Shown one piece after another: positions 38,687-47,200 of a stretch of 64,000 nucleotides of DNA; within the stretch, counting starts at the first letter, position 1; each line of letters begins with the position of its first letter. The DNA is from an uncultured Kordiimonas sp. (GTDB lineage Bacteria > Pseudomonadota > Alphaproteobacteria > Sphingomonadales > Kordiimonadaceae): contig CANLMI010000002.1 of assembly GCA_947492375.1 (NCBI GenBank), positions 373,529-437,528 on the forward strand. The letters are read 5' to 3'. A program made the translations under genes and the position numbers. The notes below the pieces were generated by a model. That model did no database searches. It was not told where the DNA came from and saw only the letters and a program-made list of their open reading frames with translations.

Positions 38687-41011
38687 TTAAAACCCAGCGG
38701 TTAATCGAACACCAAATGTTTGCGGCGCGCCTGCTACTGCTATCGCGCCGACATTTGGATCATTTGGGTTGAAAGAAAAATAATCCTCATCCAGAAGATT
38801 ATTCACAAACACTTCAATAGAATAATTATCTTGTTCATACCCAATGATTAAATCAGCGAGAACAAAGCTATTATTAACACCTGTTGGGTCATTGGTTACT
38901 TGGGCAAACGAATTACCAGTATAACGGATACGGGCATTTGCAAAAAAGCCATTATCAAATGTATAACGGCCGCCACCGCCAAAGGTCCAACGAGGGGCGA
39001 AAGCGAATTCAAAGCCAGTAAGGTTTGTGCCCAGTGTATCCGCAGCCTCGGTAAATTCAGTATCCGAAAAGCCTACATTAGCAAACAGATTTAACCGATC
39101 TGTTGGTTGTGCTGTTGCTTCCAGCTCAAACCCAAACAATCGCGATTCACCGACATTATCAGTTAGGCTGTCAAGCGGGTTCGATGATAGAAAAATATTA
39201 ATTTGTTGATCTGAATAATCAATATAGAACGCATTTGCATTAACCGTTAGGCGACGATCAAACCACTGCGACCGCAAGGCAAACTCATAGTTTGTGGTAA
39301 ACTCAGGGTCAAAACTGTTTACAATACCAGCTGCCTCCAATGCTTCCTGACCATCAAGCTCGTCACCAAGTGCTGCACGGAAGGAATTGAAGGAGAGGCC
39401 TCCGGCACGGTATGCACGTTGTATACTGATGCTAGTTGATAAATCATCAGTCCAATCATAAGTAATCGCGCCTTTTGGCAAAAAAGCATCAAAACTATTA
39501 TCTGCTTCTAAACTCACTGTGTTTGTAAACTGTGCTGCTGCTGCCGCTGTTACCTGATCTACCAACGGATCACCCGTTGAAGGAAAAGGTGGTACCGTCG
39601 TGGAGTTTACAATTGCCTGGCTAATTTCTTCGAAATCCAGTCGCGCCCCAAATGTTAGGCTTAGTCGTTCCGTAATGCGGTATGATGCCTCTCCAAAGAT
39701 AGCGTAGTTTTCAATTTCGTCAGAACTATCATTACCAAAACCAACAGCAAACTCAGGCACTAATGCCACAATATTTTGACGAACTGCAGCACCTTGTTGA
39801 ACTTGCACGGGTGTTGGTGCAGACGTTTGGAACAATAATCCTGCGAGCGTCGCCGAGTCCGGCAGTGCAAATTCTGAGCTAACAATATTCTGACTGCCAT
39901 TTACAAACGTATTGTCGCTCGTGAAGAAATATCCGCCAATGATCCAGTCCAGTTTTTCATCTTGATACGTTAGGCGAATTTCCTGACTGAAAATTTCATT
40001 ATCAGTATTGGCAAAACTTGCTTCATCGGCACCAGCAGCAGTCTGATCACCATCAAACAGACGTATTCTAGAAGAATCGATAAAAGCACTAACACTCGTA
40101 ATGCTCAGAGTATCTGAAATATCATAATCAAATTCAGCTGAGGCTATGTATGCTTCTGTGTTTTCGCGGTCTTCAACATTTTGAAAAGATACACGGTCTT
40201 CCGGAAATAAGGACTCTTCAATTCTATTATCGCCTTGCTCTGCATCGATATAGGTGAAGTTAAGGCGTACAGTTAAATCTTCAATACCTTCGGGTTTAAA
40301 TAACGCCTTTGCTCTAAGTGTCAGACTATCTGCACGGTCACCGTCATCAGTATCTAGTGTACGGTTATCGGTAAAGCCATCAGTTCGTGTATAATCACCA
40401 GCGAGCCTGAAAGATGCCTGCTCGCCGCCAAGTGGGGCCGTGATTGCACCAGATACGCGCAATGTGTCAAACTCTGCATAGGAAATCTGGCCATTTGCTG
40501 AAAATTCTGTATCAGGATCAACCGTACGAGCAACAATAGCACCTGCAAGCGCGTTACGGCCTTGAATTGTTGATTGCGGGCCTCTAAAAACCTCAACGCT
40601 TTGAACATCCCATAAATTTAAAGGTGCTTGTGCAAACAGTGTGCTTGGCAGAAATACCCCATCAAGGTAAACCGTTGCAACGTCACTGGTCTGATCACCC
40701 GGGGAAGCGCCAGTATTACGAAGACCGCGAATTGTAAACCCAGCGTCGTCAAGGATACCGGATACATTGGCTGTTTGGTTCAAGAGATCAAATACATCGA
40801 TAAAATTCTGATCGTCGATTATCTGCGCGTCAAACACAGCAACTGATGCTGTTGTATCCTGAAGAGACCGCGTAATCTTTTGACCTGATACAACAATCTC
40901 TTCGATTTGATCATCGCTTCCAGCATCAGTAGATGCATCTTGTGCAGTGGCAATACCTGCATGTAACACTGCAAACAAACTTGCCGTGCTTAGTAACCAG
41001 TTTCGGCTCAT
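38687..41011 (-). CDS. TonB-dependent outer membrane receptor, iron/siderophore type
   Basis: A protein of 774 aa from the ATG at 41011, which has GGGGGC just upstream; an ATG at 41023 would add four residues. A signal peptide (LLSTASLFAVLHAGIATAQ) is followed by the TonB-box-like EEIVVSGQK, then the plug (TANVSGILDDAGFTIRGLRN, then RGPQSTIQGRNALAGAIV) and a 22-strand barrel ending in LTAGF. It lacks any N-terminal signalling domain. It is divergent from a DUF3325/DUF3649/PepSY operon with Fur-like boxes between, so it probably imports a ferric siderophore. Confidence 0.88.
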   Translation of the reverse strand: MSRNWLLSTASLFAVLHAGIATAQDASTDAGSDDQIEEIVVSGQKITRSLQDTTASVAVFDAQIIDDQNFIDVFDLLNQTANVSGILDDAGFTIRGLRNTGASPGDQTSDVATVYLDGVFLPSTLFAQAPLNLWDVQSVEVFRGPQSTIQGRNALAGAIVARTVDPDTEFSANGQISYAEFDTLRVSGAITAPLGGEQASFRLAGDYTRTDGFTDNRTLDTDDGDRADSLTLRAKALFKPEGIEDLTVRLNFTYIDAEQGDNRIEESLFPEDRVSFQNVEDRENTEAYIASAEFDYDISDTLSITSVSAFIDSSRIRLFDGDQTAAGADEASFANTDNEIFSQEIRLTYQDEKLDWIIGGYFFTSDNTFVNGSQNIVSSEFALPDSATLAGLLFQTSAPTPVQVQQGAAVRQNIVALVPEFAVGFGNDSSDEIENYAIFGEASYRITERLSLTFGARLDFEEISQAIVNSTTVPPFPSTGDPLVDQVTAAAAAQFTNTVSLEADNSFDAFLPKGAITYDWTDDLSTSISIQRAYRAGGLSFNSFRAALGDELDGQEALEAAGIVNSFDPEFTTNYEFALRSQWFDRRLTVNANAFYIDYSDQQINIFLSSNPLDSLTDNVGESRLFGFELEATAQPTDRLNLFANVGFSDTEFTEAADTLGTNLTGFEFAFAPRWTFGGGGRYTFDNGFFANARIRYTGNSFAQVTNDPTGVNNSFVLADLIIGYEQDNYSIEVFVNNLLDEDYFSFNPNDPNVGAIAVAGAPQTFGVRLTAGF

Positions 41012-41033
41012 AATAGCCCCCATTTTTGAAAGT

Positions 41034-41080
41034 AAGAATCATTTTCATTCGCATCTATAGTGATAACGATTATCAATTGC
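41034..41080. promoter_or_regulatory. Tandem Fur-box-like sites between TonB receptor and PepSY operon
   Basis: The minus-strand reading of 41062-41080 (GCAATTGATAATCGTTATC) matches the Fur consensus at 15 of 19 positions. A weaker match (13 of 19) is at 41034-41052, next to the receptor start. They lie in the 125-bp divergent region and could repress both directions when iron is plentiful. Confidence 0.6.
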
Positions 41081-41136
41081 AAATTCAAAATGCTTATGCT
41101 AATTGGTTTTTAACTTGATATTGCAAAGGGGATACA

Positions 41137-41472
41137 ATGATCATAGCGGGGGTTGCTTTAACGTATGCAGCATGGTTTGGGTTTTATCATTCAAACTCTT
41201 CAAGGTCTGCATTGACATTACTTAATAAACCTTCGGGTCGTTCGAAGGTCACAAAGCTTTTGTCGTGGGTTCTTTTAGTATTAGCGCTCTATCCATGCGT
41301 TCTCGCGTTTGACATCGAACGCGGTGTAGCTGCCTGGCTTGCCTTAATCACAACAACAGGCGTGTTAACGATGTTTATTGTTAGAACGCATGTAAATTTC
41401 AGTCAAAAACTGGGGATCGCAAGCTTAATCATTGCGCCATTCAGCTTTATATTCAGTAGCTTAGGGAGCTAG
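41137..41472 (+). CDS. DUF3325 membrane protein
   Basis: A protein of 111 aa with three predicted membrane segments. The pattern KLLSWVLLVLALYPCVLAFDIERGVAAWLALIT resembles DUF3325, small proteins usually encoded beside PepSY-domain proteins and ferric-siderophore receptors. AAGGGG upstream supports the ATG. It overlaps the start region of the next gene at 41472. The role is unknown; probably an accessory of siderophore reduction at the inner membrane. Confidence 0.6.
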   Translation: MIIAGVALTYAAWFGFYHSNSSRSALTLLNKPSGRSKVTKLLSWVLLVLALYPCVLAFDIERGVAAWLALITTTGVLTMFIVRTHVNFSQKLGIASLIIAPFSFIFSSLGS

Positions 41473-41474
41473 TG

Positions 41475-41723
41475 ATGAGAGTTGTTAGTGTAACTTTATT
41501 GTCCTTAGTTGCAACAATATTTCTAAGCTCAGCATTACTGCTAGCTTTACCGGGTGACTTCTCAGAACGCGCTCTGTGGATCACAATTTTTGTACCACTG
41601 ATTTGGGCATCCTTCATGACCTATAGCTATTGGGACAAAAAAGCATGGCGGACAATGCTGACGCTTGGCTTGGTCAGTATCACTGGTATTGCAATTGTCA
41701 TTATCTCTCCAACACCTGTTTAG
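41475..41723 (+). CDS. DUF3649-like small membrane protein
   Basis: A protein of 82 aa with two or three predicted membrane segments. The start is set at the ATG at 41475, with AGGGAG 6 bp upstream; a GTG at 41472 is directly in front. Its size, its hydrophobic pattern and its place between a DUF3325 gene and a PepSY gene fit DUF3649, a component of iron-uptake operons. Sequence similarity is too low to be sure by eye. Confidence 0.5.
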   Translation: MRVVSVTLLSLVATIFLSSALLLALPGDFSERALWITIFVPLIWASFMTYSYWDKKAWRTMLTLGLVSITGIAIVIISPTPV

Positions 41724-41732
41724 GGAAAAAGC

Positions 41733-43319
41733 ATGTTAGTAGAACAAGATCGTCACAAACGACTGTATGATTTGCATTCATGGTCAGGGGTGTTACTGGG
41801 GCTATTTATTTATGTTGTCGCTTTCACGGGCATTATTGCCTTATTTGGTGATGAGTTAGGTCCGTGGGAGAACCCTGCACAGCGATTAGCTATTCCTGAA
41901 AAGCCTTTTGCTATTGATGAAACATTCCAAAACTTTGCCAAAGCAACGCAAGAAAAAGGTGAACTGCAATTTGTCCGAATTGATTTCCCGCATGAGAAAG
42001 CCCCGTATTACGGAGGGCTTGCCGGGTATAATAACGCGTCCAATCAACGAATTGTTGTTGAAAGGAAATGGCATCCAACAACGGGCGAACTTTTGCCAAA
42101 ACGCGGCGACGGCCTCTCTCACTGGCTTTTGGATATTCACCGCAAACTAATGTTGCCAACAACATTAGGCCGAACATTAGTTGGTATTGCCGGTATCGTC
42201 ATGCTGGTTTTGATTGTTACAGGTATTTTTATCCACGGTAAAATTATCAAGGGCTTTTTCACGCTCAGACTTGATCGATCCACACGGCTTAAATGGCAGG
42301 ATAGTCATAAAGTTTTAGGCATCATTGGATTACCTTTCTCAATCATGATTTCCTTCACCGGTGCGTTTTTGGGTGTTATTGCAATCCTAAGTCCTCTTGT
42401 TGCAGTTATTGCGTTTCAAGGGGATACAGAAGCCCTTATTGCAAAGGTTATCGGGGAGCCATTGGAGGCATCAGGAGAAAGCGCAGTAATGCTATCTGTC
42501 GATAAAATCCACGCCATGCAACATCCAGATAGTGACAAAGTACCAACACGCGTGATCATTACTAATTACGGCGATAAGAACGCGCATTACCGTGTTATTT
42601 ATCCCGCTATTAAAGAATTAAACAGCTCTGACCAAGTGGAGCTAAATGGGGTTGATGGTTCTGTTATTGACACAGGTGTTACTAACACAAAAACCACGGC
42701 TGCAAATCGTGTGATTAATGCCATAACACCACTTCACTACGCCACATACGGTGATATATGGTTGAAATGGGTTTATGCACTATTGGGTTTATTTCTCGCG
42801 CTCCTAACAGCCACCGGGCTGATGTTGTTCGTAGAGCGGCGGCTGCATGGTTCTGAAGGTAACCGAAGTGAACAATTTTATCAGCGCCTCAGCAAAACAA
42901 ATATCGGTGTATGCCTCGGCTTTCCAATGGCTACCGTAATATTATTTTATCATGATAAACTATACACTGGGCTCGAGACAGACCGCCTTTATTGGACCGG
43001 CATTACATATTTTGCAGTAGCGATCGCAACTACAATTTTTTCCTGGTTTCAGCAGGATGGATATAAAACTGTTAAACGCCTGATGATCGCGCTTGGCGTG
43101 TTAACCACAGGGATTCCACTTTTGAACCTAATTACAACTGGTGCTACTTTATGGGTATCGAATACTGTTGGTGAGACTTTTTCAAACGGTACTGATATTG
43201 GCGCGCTGGTGCTAGGCATCATTATCATCGTATCTTCGACCCAAATCCCAACAAAGCGAAATAATAAGCGAAAACCTCAATCTGCTAATATTGAACTTAC
43301 AACATTAGCTGCCGAGTAA
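41733..43319 (+). CDS. PepSY-associated membrane protein, putative siderophore reductase
   Basis: A protein of 528 aa. It opens with LYDLHSWSGVLLGLFIYVVAFTG, the first of the PepSY-TM helices with a conserved His. Further segments carry LLDIHRKLMLPTTLGRTLVGI and LKWQDSHKVLGIIGLPFSIMISFTG, with His residues suited to haem binding. Four main helices and a large periplasmic part are predicted. Members such as FoxB and PiuB reduce ferric siderophores in the periplasm. It is the last gene of a three-gene operon divergent from the TonB receptor. The element at 43336 begins 17 bp after its stop. Confidence 0.8.
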   Translation: MLVEQDRHKRLYDLHSWSGVLLGLFIYVVAFTGIIALFGDELGPWENPAQRLAIPEKPFAIDETFQNFAKATQEKGELQFVRIDFPHEKAPYYGGLAGYNNASNQRIVVERKWHPTTGELLPKRGDGLSHWLLDIHRKLMLPTTLGRTLVGIAGIVMLVLIVTGIFIHGKIIKGFFTLRLDRSTRLKWQDSHKVLGIIGLPFSIMISFTGAFLGVIAILSPLVAVIAFQGDTEALIAKVIGEPLEASGESAVMLSVDKIHAMQHPDSDKVPTRVIITNYGDKNAHYRVIYPAIKELNSSDQVELNGVDGSVIDTGVTNTKTTAANRVINAITPLHYATYGDIWLKWVYALLGLFLALLTATGLMLFVERRLHGSEGNRSEQFYQRLSKTNIGVCLGFPMATVILFYHDKLYTGLETDRLYWTGITYFAVAIATTIFSWFQQDGYKTVKRLMIALGVLTTGIPLLNLITTGATLWVSNTVGETFSNGTDIGALVLGIIIIVSSTQIPTKRNNKRKPQSANIELTTLAAE

Positions 43320-43335
43320 AATTAAACAAAAAGGG

Positions 43336-43362
43336 TGTCCATTTTTATAGACTACAAGAATA
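43336..43362 (+). repeat. Left terminal inverted repeat
   Basis: Starts TGTCCATTTTTATA and matches the reverse complement of 50783-50809 at 19 of 27 positions, with the outer 10 bp identical. It begins 17 bp after the PepSY gene stop codon. Confidence 0.65.
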
Positions 43363-43395
43363 CTATCACTGAAACTGTTGGCTTTTTTCTCATCG

Positions 43396-43465
43396 TTTTC
43401 ACAATAAACGAGACTCATTTTCACATAAAGCGAGAAAAAATCTAGAATTTTCATAATTAACGGGA
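43396..43465 (+). repeat. Three direct 18-bp repeats inside the left end
   Basis: TTTTCACAATAAACGAGA (43396-43413), TTTTCACATAAAGCGAGA (43418-43435) and TTTTCATAATTAACGGGA (43448-43465) share the frame TTTTCAnnAnnAnCGnGA. The same motif is in the right end (50786-50803, reverse complement). They are spaced 22 and 30 bp apart and stop 10 bp before the end of rtcR. They look like transposase-binding sites. Confidence 0.7.
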
Positions 43466-43475
43466 AAAACCAAAA

Positions 43476-45062
43476 TCAATTATCGCACAGCTCGGCCCAA
43501 GTTAAACCGAATTTACTTAAATATTTTCGAAGCCTGTCAGCATCGTTCGGTTGCTTCTTATTTTGCCTTGAAACCGCGAACAATTTACGTCCAGCCTCGG
43601 AGATAGATTTTGAGTTTCGACATACATTGATGACTATTTCAAGCTGTGCTTGATCAAACAGGTCAATATTCTCTGCATGCAGGCCTGACACACTACCTAA
43701 CACTTCACAGCTTCGCGGCTGGGCTGACTTCCATTGCCGTTTCAGCCTTTCGATTTCACTGGATACTTGCTCTACACCAATCCTACCACCTCGAGCAAAG
43801 GTTGCCATTCGGGTAACTGCTGCAGACAAATCCCTGAAATTCGCTGACCACAAGGCTTTACTTGATAAAGCAAACTTCAGAAAGCGCTCTCGCGCTTCCT
43901 TATTAAACGTCACACGGTCACCGCTTTGCCCAGCATAACGATGTAATTCATAATCAAGGTTTGGCTCAATGTCTTCTCGCCGCTCTGCCAACCCTGGCAA
44001 ATCAAATGTCCAGAGGTTAAGGCGAGCATAAAGATCTTCCCTGAAATTCCCTTGCAGAACTGCTTCGCTTAAATCCTTATTTGTTCCTGCAATCAACTGG
44101 AATTGACTATCTGTTTCTTGATCAGCTCCTACAGGCATGAACTTGCCATCCTCAATCGCTCGCAACATCATAGCCTGTTCGTCCAAGCCCAGCTCGCCAA
44201 TCTCATCCAGGAACAATATACCTTTATCGGCGGACTTTAACAGGCCAGCTCGGTCAGACTGTGCTCCAGTAAACGCGCCGCGCTTATGACCAAACAGCGC
44301 TGACATAGCACTATCGCCCCTAAGTGTTGCGCAGTTCACCTCAACAAAGCGCCCCTTCACTTGATGACGATTTTGCTTAAGGTTATAAATTCGACTAGCC
44401 AACTGGGATTTTCCAGCACCCGTTGGTCCCATCAAAAGGACGGGCAGAGTTGACCTGATTGCAACCTGCTCGATCTCATCGATCATCACATTAAAGGCCT
44501 GATTTCGTGTTTCAATCCCTGACTTCAGAAAAGAAACCCCTTCCTTCTTTTCACTCGCAAACCGGCTTGCAAGCAAATCATATTTCGACAGGTCAAGGTC
44601 AATAATTTGATAAGTTCCTGGACCGATGTGCCCGCGCGAAGGTGATACCTGCATCAATTTAGCAGGGAAATGATGACTCTCTGACATCAAAAACATACAA
44701 ATCTGAGCAACATGTGTGCCGGTAGTGATATTAATCAAATACTCTTCTCGCTCAGGTATGAATGAATAATTCTGAGCAAAGTCAAAAAGGGCCCCATAGA
44801 CTTCCTCGAAATCCCACGGGTCTTCAATGATGATTTCGACACAATTCACTTCAGTTTCAGGCGAAACTTGCCACATATCACGCGCTATCCGCTGCGCCAA
44901 TGCTTTGTGACGCCGGTCATACAATAGCTCATAGCGATCTATTACCAAATCTTCATGCATACATGTCGCGACAGTAGGCCGCCAACGATGCCAACGCTTA
45001 TCGCCTTTTCCAGAGTCAAGCGTTGTGCCCAGGAAGCCAACAGCAACCATTTTCTTAGCCAT
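43476..45062 (-). CDS. rtcR: Sigma-54-dependent activator of RNA repair, RtcR
   Basis: A protein of 528 aa, the usual RtcR length. Residues about 5-165 form the CARF-like sensor (VAVGFLGTTLD, then YLINITTGTHVAQICMFLM). The AAA+ domain has Walker A GPTGAGKS (212-219), the sigma-54 contact GAFTGA (262-267) and Walker B ILFLDEIGEL (282-291). A C-terminal HTH follows (VINVCRNSKSISEAGRKLF). RtcR responds to RNA ends produced by damage and switches on rtc genes with RpoN. It is divergent from rtcB, whose -24/-12 promoter is evident. Confidence 0.94.
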   Translation of the reverse strand: MAKKMVAVGFLGTTLDSGKGDKRWHRWRPTVATCMHEDLVIDRYELLYDRRHKALAQRIARDMWQVSPETEVNCVEIIIEDPWDFEEVYGALFDFAQNYSFIPEREEYLINITTGTHVAQICMFLMSESHHFPAKLMQVSPSRGHIGPGTYQIIDLDLSKYDLLASRFASEKKEGVSFLKSGIETRNQAFNVMIDEIEQVAIRSTLPVLLMGPTGAGKSQLASRIYNLKQNRHQVKGRFVEVNCATLRGDSAMSALFGHKRGAFTGAQSDRAGLLKSADKGILFLDEIGELGLDEQAMMLRAIEDGKFMPVGADQETDSQFQLIAGTNKDLSEAVLQGNFREDLYARLNLWTFDLPGLAERREDIEPNLDYELHRYAGQSGDRVTFNKEARERFLKFALSSKALWSANFRDLSAAVTRMATFARGGRIGVEQVSSEIERLKRQWKSAQPRSCEVLGSVSGLHAENIDLFDQAQLEIVINVCRNSKSISEAGRKLFAVSRQNKKQPNDADRLRKYLSKFGLTWAELCDN

Positions 45063-45213
45063 TACTATTATCCATATTTATAAAGTACGATTATTTTATA
45101 TATATTTATCGCATTACAAGCAACCACCCTCTAAGCAACGAAAACATGAATAGATATAAATAGTTCAATATGTTCAGTATCTTAAATCATAAAATATTTT
45201 CAAAAACCAAAAC
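45063..45213. other. Divergent rtcR-rtcB intergenic region
   Basis: An AT-rich spacer of 151 bp between the rtcR start and the sigma-54 promoter. It should hold the rtcR promoter and the upstream RtcR-binding sites. ATTTATA near 45075 and TATAAAT near 45156 are opposed half-sites that could belong to an activator site, but I cannot identify one with confidence. Confidence 0.3.
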
Positions 45214-45229
45214 TGGCACACCTCCTGCT
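45214..45229 (+). promoter_or_regulatory. Sigma-54 promoter of the rtc operon
   Basis: TGGCACACCTCCTGCT has the -24 GG (45215-45216) and the -12 GC (45227-45228) separated by 10 bp, the fixed spacing of RpoN promoters. Transcription should start at about 45239-45241, giving a leader of about 140 nt before rtcB. The divergent RtcR activator gene fits. Confidence 0.85.
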
Positions 45230-45239
45230 ATATCACAGG

Positions 45240-45350
45240 CACAGCAAAACAGATTTTGCTCCCGCGCCCTGAACAGATTGGGGGCAGAAGTCAAAAGGCT
45301 TGCGGTAACGGGCTGTGGGAACCGGGTAATTACCGAGGCGCGGGAGCAGG
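45240..45350 (+). ncRNA. Structured GC-rich leader RNA of the rtc operon, cloverleaf-like
   Basis: An 11-bp perfect stem joins GCTCCCGCGCC (45258-45268) to GGCGCGGGAGC (45337-45347) and can extend outward with a T-A and G-U pairs. Inside are a 5-bp hairpin with an AAAA loop (AAGTC 45288-45292, GGCTT 45297-45301) and a 6-bp stem (CGGTAA 45303-45308, TTACCG 45330-45335); 45269-45287 could form a weak third arm. This gives a multi-branch fold about 90 nt long. In some bacteria rtc operons encode Y-RNA-like (YrlA) RNAs with tRNA-like parts; I do not see the T-loop sequence that would prove this. It could be a leader structure or a processed RNA. Confidence 0.5.
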
Positions 45351-45380
45351 ACAGAAAATTGAGTAGGTTAGGAATAGAAA

Positions 45381-46616
45381 ATGTTTGAACAGAACTTTGA
45401 AACAATTAACGGCGAAAGCCATGCGCCCGTGAAAATGTGGACAAAAGGTGTGCCTGTCGATGAAGGCGCTAAAACACAGCTTACTAAGGCGGCATCCATG
45501 CCCTTTATTCACAAACATATTGCGGTTATGCCGGATGTACATGTTGGCATTGGTGCAACAATTGGGTCTGTTATTCCAACTAAAAATGCAATCATTCCAG
45601 CAGCTGTAGGAGTAGATATCGGCTGCGGCATGATGGCAGCGAAAACAGAGTTAAAAGCTAATGACTTACCTGACAACTTGTTCGGTATCCGCACCGCCAT
45701 AGAGCGCGCAGTACCTCATGGCATGACCCCATCACGCAGTCGAAGGAAAGGACGTGATAAAGGATCATGGCATGATATACCGGAACGCTCAGCAAAAGCA
45801 TGGATTGGCCTTGTGGATGGATTTGATCATATCTGCGATAACATGCCTGCAATCAAAAATACTAATAATGTGAATCACATGGGTACGCTTGGCACAGGCA
45901 ATCACTTTGTTGAAGTCTGCCTTGATGAAGATGATCAGGTCTGGATCATGTTACATTCAGGCTCACGTGGTGTCGGCAATGCAATTGGGCGTCGTTATAT
46001 CGAACTTGCGCGCAAAGACATGGAAAAGTGGATGATTAACTTGCCAGATAAAGACCTTGCATACTTCCCAGAAGGCACAGATCATTTCAATGACTATGTT
46101 TTTGCCGTTGAATGGGCGCAGGATTATGCCCGTAAAAACCGCGAGGTTATGATGGCAAATGTGATTGAAAGCATTCAAGCCGAACTTGGCCGCATGTTCA
46201 GAGCAGATATAGAGGCGGTAAACTGTCACCATAACTATGTGACACGCGAAAATCACTTTGGTGAAAATGTTTTCGTAACCCGCAAGGGAGCCGTGAGAGC
46301 ACGTAAAGGCGATTTGGGTATTATCCCAGGCTCAATGGGCGCGCGCTCATATATTGTTCGCGGCCTCGGTAATGAAGAAAGTTTCTGCTCATGCAGTCAC
46401 GGCGCTGGTCGGGTGATGAGCCGGACAGAGGCTAAAAAACGCGTGAGCCTTGAAGAACATATCACGGCAACCGCCGATGTTGAATGCCGCAAGGACAAAG
46501 GTGTTATCGACGAGACACCATCTGCCTACAAAAACATCGATGATGTGATGGAAGCACAGAAAGACCTTGTTGAGATCATGTATACATTGAAGCAAGTTGT
46601 ATGCGTTAAGGGGTAA
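45381..46616 (+). CDS. rtcB: RNA ligase RtcB (3'-phosphate/5'-OH joining)
   Basis: A protein of 411 aa, near the E. coli length. Manganese ligands are visible: Cys82 in AVGVDIGCGMMA, His175 in LGTGNHFVEV, His192 in LHSGSRGVGN and His284 in CHHNY. The histidine that takes GMP is His340 in SCSHGAGR. RtcB joins RNA 2',3'-cyclic or 3'-phosphate ends to 5'-OH ends with GTP, for tRNA repair and splicing. AGGA 7 bp upstream supports the start. It is the first gene of the sigma-54 operon. Confidence 0.96.
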   Translation: MFEQNFETINGESHAPVKMWTKGVPVDEGAKTQLTKAASMPFIHKHIAVMPDVHVGIGATIGSVIPTKNAIIPAAVGVDIGCGMMAAKTELKANDLPDNLFGIRTAIERAVPHGMTPSRSRRKGRDKGSWHDIPERSAKAWIGLVDGFDHICDNMPAIKNTNNVNHMGTLGTGNHFVEVCLDEDDQVWIMLHSGSRGVGNAIGRRYIELARKDMEKWMINLPDKDLAYFPEGTDHFNDYVFAVEWAQDYARKNREVMMANVIESIQAELGRMFRADIEAVNCHHNYVTRENHFGENVFVTRKGAVRARKGDLGIIPGSMGARSYIVRGLGNEESFCSCSHGAGRVMSRTEAKKRVSLEEHITATADVECRKDKGVIDETPSAYKNIDDVMEAQKDLVEIMYTLKQVVCVKG

Positions 46617-46631
46617 AACACGGGGCTAAGG

Positions 46632-46652
46632 CCTCGTAAATGAAATACGAGG
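46632..46652 (+). promoter_or_regulatory. Hairpin covering the ribosome binding site of the gene after rtcB
   Basis: CCTCGTA (46632-46638) pairs perfectly with TACGAGG (46646-46652) over a 7-nt loop. The 3' arm contains the GAGG that would serve the ATG at 46658, and an alternative ATG at 46640 lies in the loop. Folding would limit translation of the downstream gene unless ribosomes open it. Confidence 0.45.
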
Positions 46653-46657
46653 GTAAC

Positions 46658-47200
46658 ATGGATAATGAAAATTTCTTTGGCTGGGCAAGATCTTATTCAG
46701 TTAGCAGCAAAAACGGGCTAGAAATAGGCGTCTTGAGAATACATACTCAGCCACTATCGTCATGGAAATCAGAGATGCGCTCTGTGCTGGAAGTCCAATG
46801 TCATAAGCCTTTGTTTAACCTAAGCTCTAAAGAGGTTAGCGAGTTAGATGAAATAACCAGCGCTCGCAGATTAGAGGAGAAGTTAATTCTTGAGTCACAT
46901 TGTCTATCTGAACCAATAGAGCTTCAGGCCGCTAAGTTTGAAATGAAATGGGTGGAACCGAAACTCGAAGAATGGGCGGAAGATTATCATGCCTCACTCG
47001 AAAGAAGCCAACACACTGTACAGCAATGTAATGAGTTAGCAGACGTACTTAATAAATTACAAAGCCTAATTGCTGAAGAAATGGAAAGAACTAGAAGAAT
47101 TGAAGAGTTTATAGAGTCTGACCGAAACCTAATACGACATAGTAAATTTCTGAAACGACTGAATGAAATTACCAAGACCGTAGACTTAAGAATAAAATGA
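46658..47200 (+). CDS. Unknown coiled-coil protein of the RNA-repair operon
   Basis: A protein of 180 aa from the ATG at 46658 (GAGGG just upstream); an ATG at 46640 would add six residues. I do not recognise it. The N-terminal half (FGWARSYSVSSKNGLEIGVLRI) looks like a small beta-rich domain. Residues about 100-175 are strongly heptad-like (LADVLNKLQSLIAEEMERTRRIEEFI) and predicted coiled coil. No membrane segment is seen. Its stop overlaps the start of the nucleotidyltransferase gene by 4 bases (ATGA), so it is firmly part of the operon. Confidence 0.7.
   Translation: MDNENFFGWARSYSVSSKNGLEIGVLRIHTQPLSSWKSEMRSVLEVQCHKPLFNLSSKEVSELDEITSARRLEEKLILESHCLSEPIELQAAKFEMKWVEPKLEEWAEDYHASLERSQHTVQQCNELADVLNKLQSLIAEEMERTRRIEEFIESDRNLIRHSKFLKRLNEITKTVDLRIK

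Noticed and set aside
45258-45347. A canonical tRNA gene in the rtc leader
   Set aside because: The fold is branched and tRNA-sized, but there is no T-loop sequence (TTCGAnn) and the closing stem is too long.
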